A stretch of 32,437 bases of DNA from assembly GCA_947453525.1 (NCBI GenBank), contig CANGHD010000024.1, positions 1 to 32,437 on the forward strand, in the 5' to 3' direction. The DNA comes from Paracoccaceae bacterium. GTDB taxonomy: Bacteria; Pseudomonadota; Alphaproteobacteria; Rhodobacterales; Rhodobacteraceae. Below, in pieces: positions 8,782 through 17,393 of the stretch. A program made the position numbers and the translations under genes. The stretch's first letter is position 1. Each line of letters begins with the position of its first letter. The notes below the pieces were generated by a model, which ran no database searches, was not told the DNA's origin, and worked only from the letters and a program-made list of their open reading frames with translations.

Positions 8782-8845
8782 CTGGGGGGCATTCTGCCCC
8801 CCAGACCCCCCTGAGGATAATTGCGGAAAGCCAGGCGAAAGCGGC
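8782..8845. repeat. Intergenic repeat family B, copy 1
   Basis: A perfect nine-base-pair hairpin, CTGGGGGGC / GCCCCCCAG with loop ATTCT, is followed by ACCCCCCTGAGGATAATT and an A/G-rich tail ending in GCGAAAGC. The same layout (G-rich/C-rich hairpin, then CCCC, TGAG, ATATTT and a GAAA tail) recurs at 13505-13560 and, inverted, at 19967-20026. It fills most of the gap upstream of rsmA. Confidence 0.65.
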
Positions 8846-8906
8846 GCGGGGTTGCGGTGGCCTCGGTTCCGGGCCTAATCAGGCTCGAAACGGTGAGGAG
8901 ACGGAC

Positions 8907-9755
8907 TTGGCGACGATTGATGGACTTCCCACCCTGCGTGAGGTGATCAATGCCCATGATCTGGTGGCCAAGCGGCAGTTGGGGCAGAACTTTCTGCTGG
9001 ACCTGAACCTGACGGCCAAGATCGCCCGGCTGGCTGGGGATATTGCCGGGTCGGACGTGCTGGAGGTCGGGCCAGGGCCGGGCGGCTTGACGCGTGGCCT
9101 CTTGATCGAAGGCGCCCGGCATGTGGTGGCCATCGAGAAGGACCCGCGCTGCATTGCCGCCTTGCACGAGATCTCCGCTGCCTATCCCGGCCGCCTGACG
9201 GTGATCGAGGGGGATGCGATGGAGATCGACCTCTCCGGTCTTCTGACGCCGCCAGTCCGGATCGCGGCGAACCTGCCGTACAACGTCGGCACCGAGCTTT
9301 TGATCCGCTGGCTGACGCCCAAGGTCTGGCCGCCATTCTGGACCTCAATGACGCTGATGTTCCAGCGCGAGGTCGCCTTGCGGATTACCGCCAAACCGGG
9401 GGACGAACATTACGGGAGGCTGGCGCTGCTGTGCCAATGGCGGTCGGATGCCAAGATCGTCATGCATTTGCCGCCCGAGGCCTTCACCCCCGCCCCCAAG
9501 GTGCATTCCGCCGTGGTCCACCTGACCCGACTGGAGGCACCGCGCTTTCCGGCCGATGAAAAGGTCCTGAACCGCATCGTCGCCGCCGCCTTCAACCAGC
9601 GCCGCAAGATGCTAAGGTCGAGCCTGAAATCGCTGGGGCCGGATATGGAGGCCTTGCTGGACAGCGTGGGCATTCCCCCCACAGCGCGGGCCGAAGAAAT
9701 CGCGCTGGAGCGGTTTTGCGCCCTCGCGCGAGCCTATGTGGAAAGGGGCGCCTGA
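8907..9755 (+). CDS. rsmA: 16S rRNA (adenine1518/1519-N6) dimethyltransferase
   Basis: This is a 282-residue enzyme (also called KsgA) that dimethylates two adjacent adenines in the 3' hairpin of 16S rRNA late in small-subunit assembly. Motifs visible: GQNFLLD (residues 26-32), the SAM-binding [10 protein letters not shown] (53-62), [12 protein letters not shown], the catalytic NLPYNV (122-127) and the C-terminal [15 protein letters not shown]. The start is TTG at 8907-8909. GAGGAG lies six bases before it, and the protein from there matches the family N-terminus. The longer frame to 8583 overlaps the upstream gene. The stop codon forms the loop of a terminator hairpin. The gene is often next to pdxA elsewhere but stands alone here. 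Confidence 0.96.
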   Translation: MATIDGLPTLREVINAHDLVAKRQLGQNFLLDLNLTAKIARLAGDIAGSDVLEVGPGPGGLTRGLLIEGARHVVAIEKDPRCIAALHEISAAYPGRLTVIEGDAMEIDLSGLLTPPVRIAANLPYNVGTELLIRWLTPKVWPPFWTSMTLMFQREVALRITAKPGDEHYGRLALLCQWRSDAKIVMHLPPEAFTPAPKVHSAVVHLTRLEAPRFPADEKVLNRIVAAAFNQRRKMLRSSLKSLGPDMEALLDSVGIPPTARAEEIALERFCALARAYVERGA

Positions 9756-9766
9756 GGCGCCCCTTT
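9742..9766. terminator. Perfect terminator hairpin with the rsmA stop codon as its loop
   Basis: AAAGGGGCGCC (9742-9752) and GGCGCCCCTTT (9756-9766) are perfect inverted complements, and the three loop bases TGA are the rsmA stop codon. The stem has A-rich and T-rich ends on both strands, so it can act as an intrinsic terminator in both directions. This fits its place between the convergent rsmA and DUF4167 genes. Confidence 0.85.
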
Positions 9767-9770
9767 GATG

Positions 9771-11312
9771 TCATTCCATGACGGGTTCGGTGGGTCCGGC
9801 ATCCGCTGGCTTTTTCGCAACGCGGGCACGGGGCTTTTTCGGTGCAACCTCACCAGTGGCGGCGGCGTCGCCAGACGCGCCGTCAGGTGCTGCTGCGGTC
9901 TTGGGCGCAGCGGCTTTCGGGGCCTTGGGGGCCACAAGCTTGGCGGCCGCCGATTTTTCAGCAACCGGCTTTTCGGCACCGGAGGCTTGAAGCACGGGCT
10001 TGGCCTCGACCGGGGTCTGGGCGGCCTGCACGGCGTCGGTCATCTTGACCTCGACCGGCGCAACCTCGGACCGCAGGTCTGCGCGGAGGTCGGGACGAAA
10101 TTCGGCTTGCACTTCGACACGGGGAGCTTCAGCACGGGGAGCCTCGAAACGGGGAGCCTCGAAACGGGGAGCCTCGACACGGACGGGCTCCGGCGCGCGT
10201 TCTGTCGGGCGGTCCTGCGGGCGGTCCTGCTGGGGATGATAGCTGCGCTCGGACCGGGGCTGATCCTGACGAGGTGGCTGATCGTTGCCCCGCGCCTCGG
10301 TGCGGTGCTGGTCGACGCGCGGCGGATAGGTGCGGCGCTGTTCATTGCCACGCTGACCATCGTTGTTGCGCTGGCCGTCGTTGTTGCGCTGGCCGTCATT
10401 GTTGCGCTGGCCGTCGTTGTTGCGCTGGCCGTCGTTGTTGCGCTGGCCGTCATTGTTGCGTTGCCCGTCGTTGTTGCGCTGGCCGTCATTGTTGCGTTGC
10501 CCGTCATTGCGCTGGCCTTCGGGGCGGTTGGCGTCATTGCGGTTTGCGTCCGCCCGGGTGCCATCGTACCGCGGGCCTTCGTTTCGCTGGCTTTCTTGCG
10601 CACGCGGTTCGCGCTGTTGCTGCTGGCCGCGATTGTCGCCACGGCTCTCGTTGCGGTTTTCGCCACGCGGGTCATTGCGGTTGTCATTGTAACGCGGCGC
10701 GCGCTGGCTGTCCTCGTAGCGTGCGGGACGCTGGTCGTTCGGGCGATCCGACGGACGATCGGAGCCGCGATCATTCTGGCGGTCACCACGCTGGTCCGGG
10801 CGCGGCTCGCGGGAGCCAGCCTCGGGGGTTTCCACCAGACCGGCGTCCTCTTGGTCATTCATGTCGATGACATCATGGCCTGACACGTCCGGCTGTTCGT
10901 AAGACCTCTCGTCGCGGTACTCGCCCCGGTCGTCGCGGCGGTCGTTGCCTTGCGGGCGGTCGCGCTGTGCAGGCTGGCCGTTCTGCGAGTATTGACCAGA
11001 CTGGCCACCTTGGTTGGATTGGCCATTCTGAGCGTAAGACTGACGGCTTTCCTGTTCGGCGGCCATCTCGCGGTTGGCTTCGGCGAGAAGCCGCGTGTAA
11101 TGCTCGGCATGTTGCAGGAAATTCTCGGCGGCCACACGGTCATTCGACAACTGCGCATCGCGGGCGAGGAACTGGTATTTCTCGATCAACTGCGCGGGGG
11201 TGCCCCGCACCTTGCCATCGGGTCCGGAACTGTCGAACACGCGATTGATGATGTTGCCGAGCGTGCGCGGGCGGTTCGTCTTCGAACGCGAACGGGACTT
11301 GGAAGAGCGCAT
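9771..11312 (-). CDS. DUF4167 domain protein with a long disordered repeat tail
   Basis: This is a 513-residue protein. The first 85 or so residues are the conserved DUF4167 region typical of alphaproteobacteria. It starts with the basic MRSSKSRSRSKTNRPRTLGN and continues with RVFDSSGPDGKVRGTPAQLI and LSNDRVAAENFLQHAEHYTR. The rest is low complexity. It contains Gln/Asn/Arg/Asp-rich stretches, eight NNDGQR repeats, a block of FEAPR repeats and a Lys/Ala/Pro-rich C-terminus. Such composition suggests an intrinsically disordered, possibly RNA-binding protein, but its role is unknown. The start at 11312 was preferred to the longer frame because the family begins MRSSKSRSRSK and AAAGGA precedes this ATG. 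It lies downstream of prfA-prmC on the same strand with about 200 bases between. Confidence 0.88.
   Translation of the reverse strand: MRSSKSRSRSKTNRPRTLGNIINRVFDSSGPDGKVRGTPAQLIEKYQFLARDAQLSNDRVAAENFLQHAEHYTRLLAEANREMAAEQESRQSYAQNGQSNQGGQSGQYSQNGQPAQRDRPQGNDRRDDRGEYRDERSYEQPDVSGHDVIDMNDQEDAGLVETPEAGSREPRPDQRGDRQNDRGSDRPSDRPNDQRPARYEDSQRAPRYNDNRNDPRGENRNESRGDNRGQQQQREPRAQESQRNEGPRYDGTRADANRNDANRPEGQRNDGQRNNDGQRNNDGQRNNDGQRNNDGQRNNDGQRNNDGQRNNDGQRNNDGQRGNEQRRTYPPRVDQHRTEARGNDQPPRQDQPRSERSYHPQQDRPQDRPTERAPEPVRVEAPRFEAPRFEAPRAEAPRVEVQAEFRPDLRADLRSEVAPVEVKMTDAVQAAQTPVEAKPVLQASGAEKPVAEKSAAAKLVAPKAPKAAAPKTAAAPDGASGDAAATGEVAPKKPRARVAKKPADAGPTEPVME
10112..10186 (-). repeat. 15-bp tandem repeat inside the DUF4167 gene
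   Basis: Five consecutive 15-base units of the form CCTCGAAACGGGGAG (plus strand) encode repeats of (F/A/V)EAPR on the minus strand. The two central units (10142-10156 and 10157-10171) are identical, which points to recent duplication. Confidence 0.85.
10351..10493 (-). repeat. 18-bp tandem repeat inside the DUF4167 gene (eight units)
   Basis: Eight head-to-tail units of about GCGCTGGCCGTCRTTGTT (plus strand) encode NNDGQR eight times on the minus strand, followed by a shortened NDGQR. Units differ mainly at one base (GTC-G versus GTC-A), and two have TTGCCC for CTGGCC. The unit length is a multiple of three, so gain or loss of units keeps the frame. Confidence 0.92.
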
Positions 11313-11508
11313 GTTGTCCTTTGATCCGGTTGTCCTGCGCCCCATCACCTTGGCTTGAACGGCCAGAGGAAACATCAGCGAGAGGGCGGGCATCCGCAGG
11401 CTTCGTGGCGGCCAGAATGGCCTTCCGCGTCAGCTTGCGTAAATCTGACTAACCACAGCGATGGCCATGGAGCAAGTAGATTCTTCGACAAATGCAACCA
11501 ATCGGCGC

Positions 11509-12363
11509 TCAGGTGGCACCGGTGTCACTGTCTTTGGCGGGCATTTCCGCGCAGACGACGCGGTCGCGGCCATCCAGATCGGGCAGGATGCGCAACCCGG
11601 TGAGGCCCTGTTTCTTCAAAAGCGCCACGACGGCCGCACCTTGGGTCGGCCCGATCTCCAGCAGCAGCCGGCCACCGGGCAACAGGCGCGCAGGCACGCC
11701 GATCGCGATGGCGCGGTAGGCGGCCAGACCGTCACCGCCGGGGGTCAGGGCCTTTTTCGGCTCCCAGTCCCGCACCTCGGGAGCCAGACCGGTCATCTCG
11801 GCCTCGGCGATGTAGGGTGGGTTGGCGACGATCAGATCGTAGCTTTCGGACACGGCGCGAAACCAGTCAGAAGCCTTGAATTCGGCGCGGGTCAGGGCAT
11901 GCCGGGCGGCGTTGCGCGCGGCGACCCGAAGCGCCGCTTCCGACAGGTCAACTCCAAGACCTGTGGCGGCAGGCATGCCCAGCAGGCAGGAAATCAGGAT
12001 GCAGCCGGACCCGGTGCCAAGGTCGAGAATGCGGCTGAACGGGTGTTTGAGCACCTCAGCCACCAGAACCTCGGTTTCGGGGCGCGGGTCCAGCGTGTCA
12101 CGCGTCACCTCGAAGCTGCGCCCCCAGAACAGGCGCTCGCCCAGAATCTGCGCCATGGGCTGGCGGGCGGCGCGCTGTTTGACCAGATCCGCGAAGGCCT
12201 TGGTGGCTTGTGGTGAAATCGAATCCTGCAGGTGCAGGGTCAGGCGATCCGAGGGCACGCCCATGGCCTTGGCCATCAGAAGGCGGGCGTCGCGGGGGGC
12301 ATCTTCGATGCCTGCATCGCGCAAGGCGGTGATGCCGTCGCGCAACGTCAGGGCGGCACTCAT
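11509..12363 (-). CDS. prmC: Peptide chain release factor N5-glutamine methyltransferase
   Basis: This is a 284-residue SAM-dependent enzyme that methylates the Gln of the GGQ motif in release factors RF1 and RF2. Motifs: the N-terminal helical RF-binding domain, RPETE (residues 94-98), SAM motif DLGTGSGCI (114-122), and the catalytic NPPY at 181-184 followed by IAEAEM. Its ATG overlaps the stop of prfA as ATGA, so enzyme and substrate are made from one message. Length matches the family. Confidence 0.96.
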   Translation of the reverse strand: MSAALTLRDGITALRDAGIEDAPRDARLLMAKAMGVPSDRLTLHLQDSISPQATKAFADLVKQRAARQPMAQILGERLFWGRSFEVTRDTLDPRPETEVLVAEVLKHPFSRILDLGTGSGCILISCLLGMPAATGLGVDLSEAALRVAARNAARHALTRAEFKASDWFRAVSESYDLIVANPPYIAEAEMTGLAPEVRDWEPKKALTPGGDGLAAYRAIAIGVPARLLPGGRLLLEIGPTQGAAVVALLKKQGLTGLRILPDLDGRDRVVCAEMPAKDSDTGAT

Positions 12364-13412
12364 TCCACGTCTGCCAGCTTGGAGGCCTGATCATGGGCGA
12401 TGAGCGCATCGATCACCTCGGTCAGATTGCCGTCGAGGATCTGTCCCAAGGAATAGAGCGTCAGGTTGATGCGGTGATCGGTCATGCGGCCCTGCGGGAA
12501 ATTATAAGTGCGGATTCGCTCTGATCTGTCACCACTGCCGACCTGAGCTTTGCGGTCGGCAGAACGTTCGTTGGCAATGCGGTCACGTTCGATCTCATAC
12601 AGCCGGGCACGCAAGACCGCCATGGCCATGTCCTTGTTGCGATGCTGCGATTTCTGCGCCGAGGTGACGATGATGCCGGTCGGCAGGTGGGTGATGCGCA
12701 CAGCGCTGTCGGTCGTGTTGACGTGCTGGCCCCCTGCTCCGGAGGCCCGCATGGTATCGATGCGGATGTCGGAGGCGGGGATGTCGATGTCGACCTCCTG
12801 CGCCTCGGGCAGCACCGCGACCGTCGCCGCCGATGTATGGATTCGCCCGCCCGCCTCGGTGGTGGGCACGCGCTGCACGCGGTGGACACCGGATTCGAAT
12901 TTCATGCGGGCAAAGACGCCGTCGCCCTGGATATGGGCGCTCAGTTCCTTGATGCCGCCAAGATCGGTGACCTGTTCCTCCATGATCTCGAAGGTCCAGC
13001 CCATGCGCTCACAATACTTCTGGTACATGCGCAGCAGATCGGCGGCGAACAGGCTCGCCTCCTCGCCGCCGGTGCCGGGACGGATCTCCAGAATCGCCGG
13101 GCGGGCGTCGGCCGAGTCCTTGGGCAACAGCGCCAGCCGCAGAGCCTGCTCCATTTCCGGAATACGGGCCTTGAGGCGGGGCATCTCATCCTCGGCCAAG
13201 GCCTTCATCTCCGGGTCGGCCAACATGATCTCGGCCTCGGCCAGATCATCAAGCGCGTGGCGATAGGCGTTGATTTCGGCGATCACCGGACCAAGGTCGG
13301 AATACTCGCGGCTGAGGTCGGCGATCTCGGACGGGCTTCCGCCGGCGTTGAGCCGCGCCTCGACATAGTCGAAGCGTTGCGAGATCTGGGCGAGTTTTTC
13401 CAATGGAACCAT
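12360..13412 (-). CDS. prfA: Peptide chain release factor 1
   Basis: This 350-residue factor recognises UAA and UAG and triggers peptide release. The peptidyl-hydrolase GGQ lies at residues 227-229 in [18 protein letters not shown]. The codon-reading PxT tripeptide appears as PTT at 183-185 ([18 protein letters not shown]), where E. coli has [16 protein letters not shown] and [19 protein letters not shown] are family hallmarks. The frame continues 35 codons upstream, but RF1 proteins begin near [14 protein letters not shown], so 13412 is the likely start even though no good ribosome binding site is visible. It is coupled to prmC by a four-base overlap. Confidence 0.96.
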   Translation of the reverse strand: MVPLEKLAQISQRFDYVEARLNAGGSPSEIADLSREYSDLGPVIAEINAYRHALDDLAEAEIMLADPEMKALAEDEMPRLKARIPEMEQALRLALLPKDSADARPAILEIRPGTGGEEASLFAADLLRMYQKYCERMGWTFEIMEEQVTDLGGIKELSAHIQGDGVFARMKFESGVHRVQRVPTTEAGGRIHTSAATVAVLPEAQEVDIDIPASDIRIDTMRASGAGGQHVNTTDSAVRITHLPTGIIVTSAQKSQHRNKDMAMAVLRARLYEIERDRIANERSADRKAQVGSGDRSERIRTYNFPQGRMTDHRINLTLYSLGQILDGNLTEVIDALIAHDQASKLADVE

Positions 13413-13504
13413 AGGCGCGGTGTGGCGTGGAACGGCTTGGCGGTCAAGTGCCGTGGCAGGGGTTAATCCTGACGGCCGTGCGGCTGAGGTGCGGCAGAGC
13501 GTTC

Positions 13505-13560
13505 GGGGGTGTGACACCCCCGCACCCCCTTGAGATATTTTTGGACGATTGAAATCGGGA
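13505..13560. repeat. Intergenic repeat family B, copy 2
   Basis: A perfect seven-base-pair hairpin, GGGGGTG / CACCCCC with loop TGA, is followed by GCACCCCCTTGAGATATT and TTTGGACGATTGAAATCGGG. It lies between the end of the DUF1499 gene (13569) and the start of prfA. It matches the copy at 8782-8845 and the inverted copy at 19967-20026. Confidence 0.7.
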
Positions 13561-13568
13561 CGGTTGGG

Positions 13569-14024
13569 TCAGAGGTGGCTGAGCCAGTCTTTCAAGCGGG
13601 CGGCGTTCACGCCCATGTCACCCTCGCCAAAACGTTGACGCGAAAAGATGTCAAGGCGGGTGCCCGCCGGGGTCGTGCTGGCCTCGGCGGTGACATAGTC
13701 GGGGTAGCCCATCAGGAACGAGCGGGCGACCCAGGTGATGCGGCCCTCCTCGGGCGTGCCTGCGAGGCGAATCGTGCGGGCGGAGGTGAGGGCCGTTGCA
13801 TCGAGCCTGGCCAGAACCTCGGACGGGGTGCCCGAGGCCAGGCAGGTGGCACGCGCGCCTTTCGGCACGATGGTCACCTTGCCTGTGCAGGGGCCGGGGC
13901 TGGCCGGATCGGGTGTGGCCACACCAACGTGCCATGCCGCGGCATCTTCGGGTGCGAGCCGGACATAGGCCGACAGCGCGAGCACCGCGATCACAATCAG
14001 CGCCGCGATAATCTTCAGAGTCAT
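13569..14024 (-). CDS. DUF1499 family membrane-anchored protein
   Basis: This is a 151-residue protein with one N-terminal hydrophobic helix (about residues 4-20, KIIAALIVIAVLALSAYV), so it is either anchored in the membrane or secreted. The rest is a globular domain ending with FSRQRFGEGDMGVNAARLKD, the hallmark of DUF1499. The family has no agreed function. The start at 14024 was chosen over the longer frame because AAAGGTGA lies at good spacing and the hydrophobic helix then sits at the N-terminus. It follows the agmatinase gene on the same strand with about 40 bases between, so the two are probably cotranscribed. Confidence 0.85.
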   Translation of the reverse strand: MTLKIIAALIVIAVLALSAYVRLAPEDAAAWHVGVATPDPASPGPCTGKVTIVPKGARATCLASGTPSEVLARLDATALTSARTIRLAGTPEEGRITWVARSFLMGYPDYVTAEASTTPAGTRLDIFSRQRFGEGDMGVNAARLKDWLSHL

Positions 14025-14065
14025 ACGGATCACCTTTATGTCCTGCCCTTGCGTGGTGTCATGCG

Positions 14066-15031
14066 TCAGCGTTGGGTTCTGGCCCAATGGAACAGGCAGA
14101 CCAGTTCATACGCCACATGCGCGCCCGCAACCGCTGTCGCCCCCGTCGTATCATAGGGCGGCGAGACTTCAACCACATCGCCGCCGACCATGTTGATCCC
14201 CGCAAGGTCGCGCAACATCGCCGCCGCTTGCCATGAGGCCAGCCCGCCCCAGACCGGAGTGCCGGTGCCCGGTGCGAAGGCCGGGTCCAGCGCGTCGATG
14301 TCGAAGGTCACATAGGTGCTGGCGTCGCCGACAATATCCTTGGCCTTGGCCACGACCCAGTCGGTACCCTTCTCGTGCACCTCACGCGCGGTGATCACGT
14401 TGACGCCCAGATAATCCTCGGTCGTGGTCCGGATGCCGATCTGAACCGAACGCTTGGGGTCGACCAGCCCGGATTTCACCGCCTTGTAGAACATGGTGCC
14501 ATGGTCGATGCGGGCATAGTCGTCATCAGGCCACAGATCGGAATGGGCATCAAAATGGATGAGAGAGAGGGGGCCGAATTTCTCCGCATAGGCGCGCAGG
14601 ATCGGGAAGGTGATGAAATGATCACCGCCAAGCACGATGGAGCCCGCCCCCGCGCCAAGGATGGTGCGCATGTGATGGGTCAGTGCTTCGGGGAAATCCT
14701 GCGTCCTGGCATAGTCGAAAGCCAGATCGCCGTAGTCGATGATGTTGAGCTCGTCCAAAGGGCTGGTCGGCCAGCCATGTGGCGGATCATAGGGCATCAG
14801 GGTCGAGCCCTCGCGGATCGCCCGCGGCCCGAAGCGGGTGCCCGCACGGTGGGTGACCGCCTGATCAAACGGCACCCCGGTGATGGCGAGGTCAACACCG
14901 GTCAGGTCTTTGGTGTAGGTGCGGCGCAGGAACGAGGTGGCGCCTCCGAAGGCGTTTTCAAAGGCATAGCCGCGCTGGCTGGTGCGGGTGAAAGCGGTAT
15001 CCACCTGCGATTTGGCGTCTTCCAGGGACAT
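14066..15031 (-). CDS. speB: Agmatinase-family ureohydrolase
   Basis: This is a 321-residue binuclear manganese hydrolase of the arginase/agmatinase family, which releases urea from agmatine or a related guanidino compound. The metal ligands are visible: His138 in GGDHFITF, Asp161/His163/Asp165 in DAHSDLW, and Asp244/Asp246 in FDIDALDPAFAPGTGTP. The frame extends upstream. MSLEDAKSQVDTAF at 15031 is the natural N-terminus, although the ribosome binding site is weak (CGAGAG). Family members also include guanidinobutyrase and guanidinopropionase, which motifs alone do not separate, so the symbol is a best guess. It is first in a pair with the DUF1499 gene. Confidence 0.85.
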   Translation of the reverse strand: MSLEDAKSQVDTAFTRTSQRGYAFENAFGGATSFLRRTYTKDLTGVDLAITGVPFDQAVTHRAGTRFGPRAIREGSTLMPYDPPHGWPTSPLDELNIIDYGDLAFDYARTQDFPEALTHHMRTILGAGAGSIVLGGDHFITFPILRAYAEKFGPLSLIHFDAHSDLWPDDDYARIDHGTMFYKAVKSGLVDPKRSVQIGIRTTTEDYLGVNVITAREVHEKGTDWVVAKAKDIVGDASTYVTFDIDALDPAFAPGTGTPVWGGLASWQAAAMLRDLAGINMVGGDVVEVSPPYDTTGATAVAGAHVAYELVCLFHWARTQR

Positions 15032-15310
15032 GGGGCTCTCGGGAATGTCTCTCGGGTCATTGCGACCGGAGACGCCGCTGATCCGGTGAAGTGAGGGTAG
15101 AGGCTGGGGTGGGAATGTCAACGGGGTGGCCATCGTAAGCGCAGCTCTGAACAAGATGTGACACGGCAGGAGCGGGAGCGATCGAGGTTGACAGGAGAAA
15201 ATGCATCGCCCCCCTTCTACTTCAACCCATCATTTGGTAGAAACCCACCTCACAATTGACAACGGCGATCGCTCATAGACTTCGAGAAATGGAAGAGGGA
15301 ACACCGGTAG
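15032..15310. other. Divergent intergenic region between speB and the glycan island
   Basis: The base composition shifts here from GC-rich to AT-richer at about 15180. TTGACA occurs at 15188-15193 and again at 15256-15261, but neither has a clear -10 at 16-18 bases. GAGGGA at about 15295-15300 may be a ribosome binding site for the next gene. No integrase, tRNA or direct-repeat junction was seen. Confidence 0.4.
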
Positions 15311-16165
15311 ATGTCTATCAAGATTGCCGTGATTGCGAATTGCCAGGCCTCTCCACTTTATTTTTTGCTTCCCTACATGAGTTCAGATATTGAAGTGGTA
15401 AAAATACCACCAGTCCACACAATTGCCAAGAAAGACGTCAGAATCGTGCTGGATGCGGTAAATGAGGTTGACTACGTTATTCATCAGCCCATCGGCGCAG
15501 ATTTTGGCCCCATTTCGGTAGAAAACATCAAGATCGCGGCACCGCGGAAACAATATATCTCTTTCCCATCAATCTATTTTTCCGGATTGCTGCCACATCT
15601 AAGCTATTTGCGCAGCCCAAACACCGGATCTATTCAATCACCGCTTGGCGATTATCATGATATTCGAATCCTGCGCGCTTTCCTCGACGGGAAATCGATT
15701 GACCAGTGCATTGCGACGGTTGATGACTTTCCGTTTGATGGATCCCATTTCTTTCAGTCCTGCTTGGCAGAGAGCAGACGGCGGGAAGTCGGACTGGATG
15801 TCCGTGTCATGGACCGGGTTGAAGAGCAAATTCAGACTTCGCAGACATTTTATACTTTCAATCATGTTGACAATCAGTTGATGTGGTATGTTGCAGAAAA
15901 GACGCTGGAAATCATCTCTGCGAAACGGGATAAGGCAGTTCGTCCGCCCGTCACCAAGCTTCTCGGTACCGTCATCGCTGGAGTCCCGGAAAGACTCTGT
16001 GAAGAACAGCGTCTGGAGTGGCGCAATCCACAGTATTCCCTTTTGGGCACACCACTTGATTTGCGTCAATTGGCGTCGGAGAGCTACGCCATCTATCAGT
16101 CTATAGCAGACCTGCGTATGCTCATTGAATTCAATCGCCATCGGTTTGCCCCCGGGATAATCTGA
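15311..16165 (+). CDS. WcbI-like polysaccharide biosynthesis protein (putative acyltransferase)
   Basis: This is a 284-residue protein resembling the WcbI family, first known from capsule loci and thought to be an acetyltransferase acting on capsular sugars. The N-terminal strand ends in the characteristic Asn-Cys-Gln motif (IAVIANCQASPLYFLLPYM, Cys11), which caps an alpha/beta fold. PRKQYISFPSIYFSGLLPH and YTFNHVDNQLMW are further family-like stretches. Base composition is clearly lower in GC than the genes on either side and codon choice is more relaxed, suggesting transfer. It starts with ATG at 15311. A 140-base gap separates it from the next gene. The family call is from motif recognition, and the substrate is unknown. 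Confidence 0.72.
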   Translation: MSIKIAVIANCQASPLYFLLPYMSSDIEVVKIPPVHTIAKKDVRIVLDAVNEVDYVIHQPIGADFGPISVENIKIAAPRKQYISFPSIYFSGLLPHLSYLRSPNTGSIQSPLGDYHDIRILRAFLDGKSIDQCIATVDDFPFDGSHFFQSCLAESRRREVGLDVRVMDRVEEQIQTSQTFYTFNHVDNQLMWYVAEKTLEIISAKRDKAVRPPVTKLLGTVIAGVPERLCEEQRLEWRNPQYSLLGTPLDLRQLASESYAIYQSIADLRMLIEFNRHRFAPGII

Positions 16166-16304
16166 AGTGACAAAATTGCGGTTCTGATGGTCAAAGCCAT
16201 CCCATGCGGTATCGTCATTCCAACAACGGCTTGCTTTGAAGGGCCACAGGTCGGTAGAGAAGGCAAGCGACCAAAATATTGAAACAGTGAGAGGCGAGAT
16301 CGGA

Positions 16305-17393
16305 ATGCAGAGTGAAGACTTTTCGGCAGTCATTATCGGCACTTCAAATTCCATTTTGATGAATGCTTTTACTTGGGCCTTTTCCCGTGCCACCGGGGTT
16401 AGGATGAAGAATATGTCCCTTGGAGCGAGTTGCAGTGCCAATGCGGCTTGGGCAATTTCAGGCGTCGACTTTTCTGATTTCAACTTTGCAATTATTGAAC
16501 TTAGCAACAATGAAGAGCATCAAAATACACACGGGCTTACGTCAACCGGGCGATTCAAGAATAATCTCTGTACACTCATCGACACGTGTTCGAAGGCAGG
16601 TGCCATTCCAATCGTGGTATCGTTCCCACGGCTTTACTATGTCGACAGAGATCGGCCAATACACGAAAGCATGATTGCCTTGTGTCGCAAATTGAATGTG
16701 ACAACTCTCGACATTTACAAAGTAATTGGCGCGGCGGTCGCGATGGATTACACCAGAACACCGGTAGGGAAATATTTCATGGACGAGGCCCATTTAAAAC
16801 AACGCGTGGCGCGATCGATCGGGTTTGAACTGATTTCGCAACTTCGGCGTATTATCAGATCGGGGCCGATACTCAATAAGGAAATGCATGAAACCCATAA
16901 CAGAACTTACTATCTCGATGCTAGCAACATCGACTGCTTGCACACAGACTTACGCACGACATCCTTGATTTCGCAGTCGGTTGTGGTTCTGAATCTTGAA
17001 TCGAAGCTTTCAATGGATTTTCCTGGGTCTGGTGACAAGCTTACTGCGGTGCATTTGAATGCGGCAAGGAGCAACGCTGGACTGACGGTCGGGGGAGTGC
17101 GTGTATTGGGCAGATCACCCGAGAGCGACGTGACTCCGCAGAAGGATCTTATTTCTGTAATCCGCCCACTTAAAACGATGCTGGAAGTCAATGGCAAAAC
17201 AACCATCGAAGCCATTGCGGAAGAGGGTTCCGGAACCAACCCAAAGTTCGAGATATGTGGTTTTGTCATTCAGAGAAGGGAAGAGGAAACATCGATCCGA
17301 ACCGCTTCTCGTCCGTTCATGATCACTGAGGTGGCCGACACCCTAACACCCTCCGTGCTGCAACACATCAGCTTGATGGTGGCTGCAGAATAG
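16305..17393 (+). CDS. SGNH-hydrolase-like protein, probably acting on glycans
   Basis: This is a 362-residue protein whose first 170 residues fit the SGNH/GDSL esterase-acyltransferase fold. Gly12-x-Ser14 in VIIGTSNSILM could be block I with the nucleophile. LGASCSAN has block II Gly40, IIELSNNEE has block III Asn68/Asn69, and MDEAHL has Asp160 and His163 as the DxxH pair. The remaining 190 residues form a separate, strand-rich domain I cannot name, possibly carbohydrate-binding. A longer frame begins with TTG at 16236. ATG at 16305 was preferred because the fold begins right after it. There is no signal peptide or membrane helix. AT-rich composition and the WcbI-like neighbour point to polysaccharide O-acylation or deacylation. 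Confidence 0.6.
   Translation: MQSEDFSAVIIGTSNSILMNAFTWAFSRATGVRMKNMSLGASCSANAAWAISGVDFSDFNFAIIELSNNEEHQNTHGLTSTGRFKNNLCTLIDTCSKAGAIPIVVSFPRLYYVDRDRPIHESMIALCRKLNVTTLDIYKVIGAAVAMDYTRTPVGKYFMDEAHLKQRVARSIGFELISQLRRIIRSGPILNKEMHETHNRTYYLDASNIDCLHTDLRTTSLISQSVVVLNLESKLSMDFPGSGDKLTAVHLNAARSNAGLTVGGVRVLGRSPESDVTPQKDLISVIRPLKTMLEVNGKTTIEAIAEEGSGTNPKFEICGFVIQRREEETSIRTASRPFMITEVADTLTPSVLQHISLMVAAE

Noticed and set aside
10351-10493. Regular repeats that could suggest a CRISPR array
   Set aside because: Units are contiguous with no unique spacers, they lie in a coding frame and have an 18-base period.
9765-10883. Long plus-strand open frame rich in Val, Ala, Leu and Ile, looking like a multi-pass membrane protein
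   Set aside because: It is the complement of the DUF4167 gene. The hydrophobic repeats are the antisense reading of the 18-bp NNDGQR repeats, and the minus strand has the recognisable domain, start and ribosome binding site.
12858-12866. PTT instead of PAT in release factor 1 as a change in stop-codon reading
   Set aside because: The family consensus is PxT. Pro and Thr are both kept, so UAA/UAG reading should be normal.
15188-15261. Two TTGACA boxes as promoters of the island
   Set aside because: Neither has an acceptable -10 hexamer at 16-18 bases, so they were not called.
15638-16510. 290-codon minus-strand frame across the WcbI-like and SGNH-like genes
   Set aside because: It overlaps two plus-strand genes with recognisable motifs. 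It spans their intergenic gap and shows no family motif itself.
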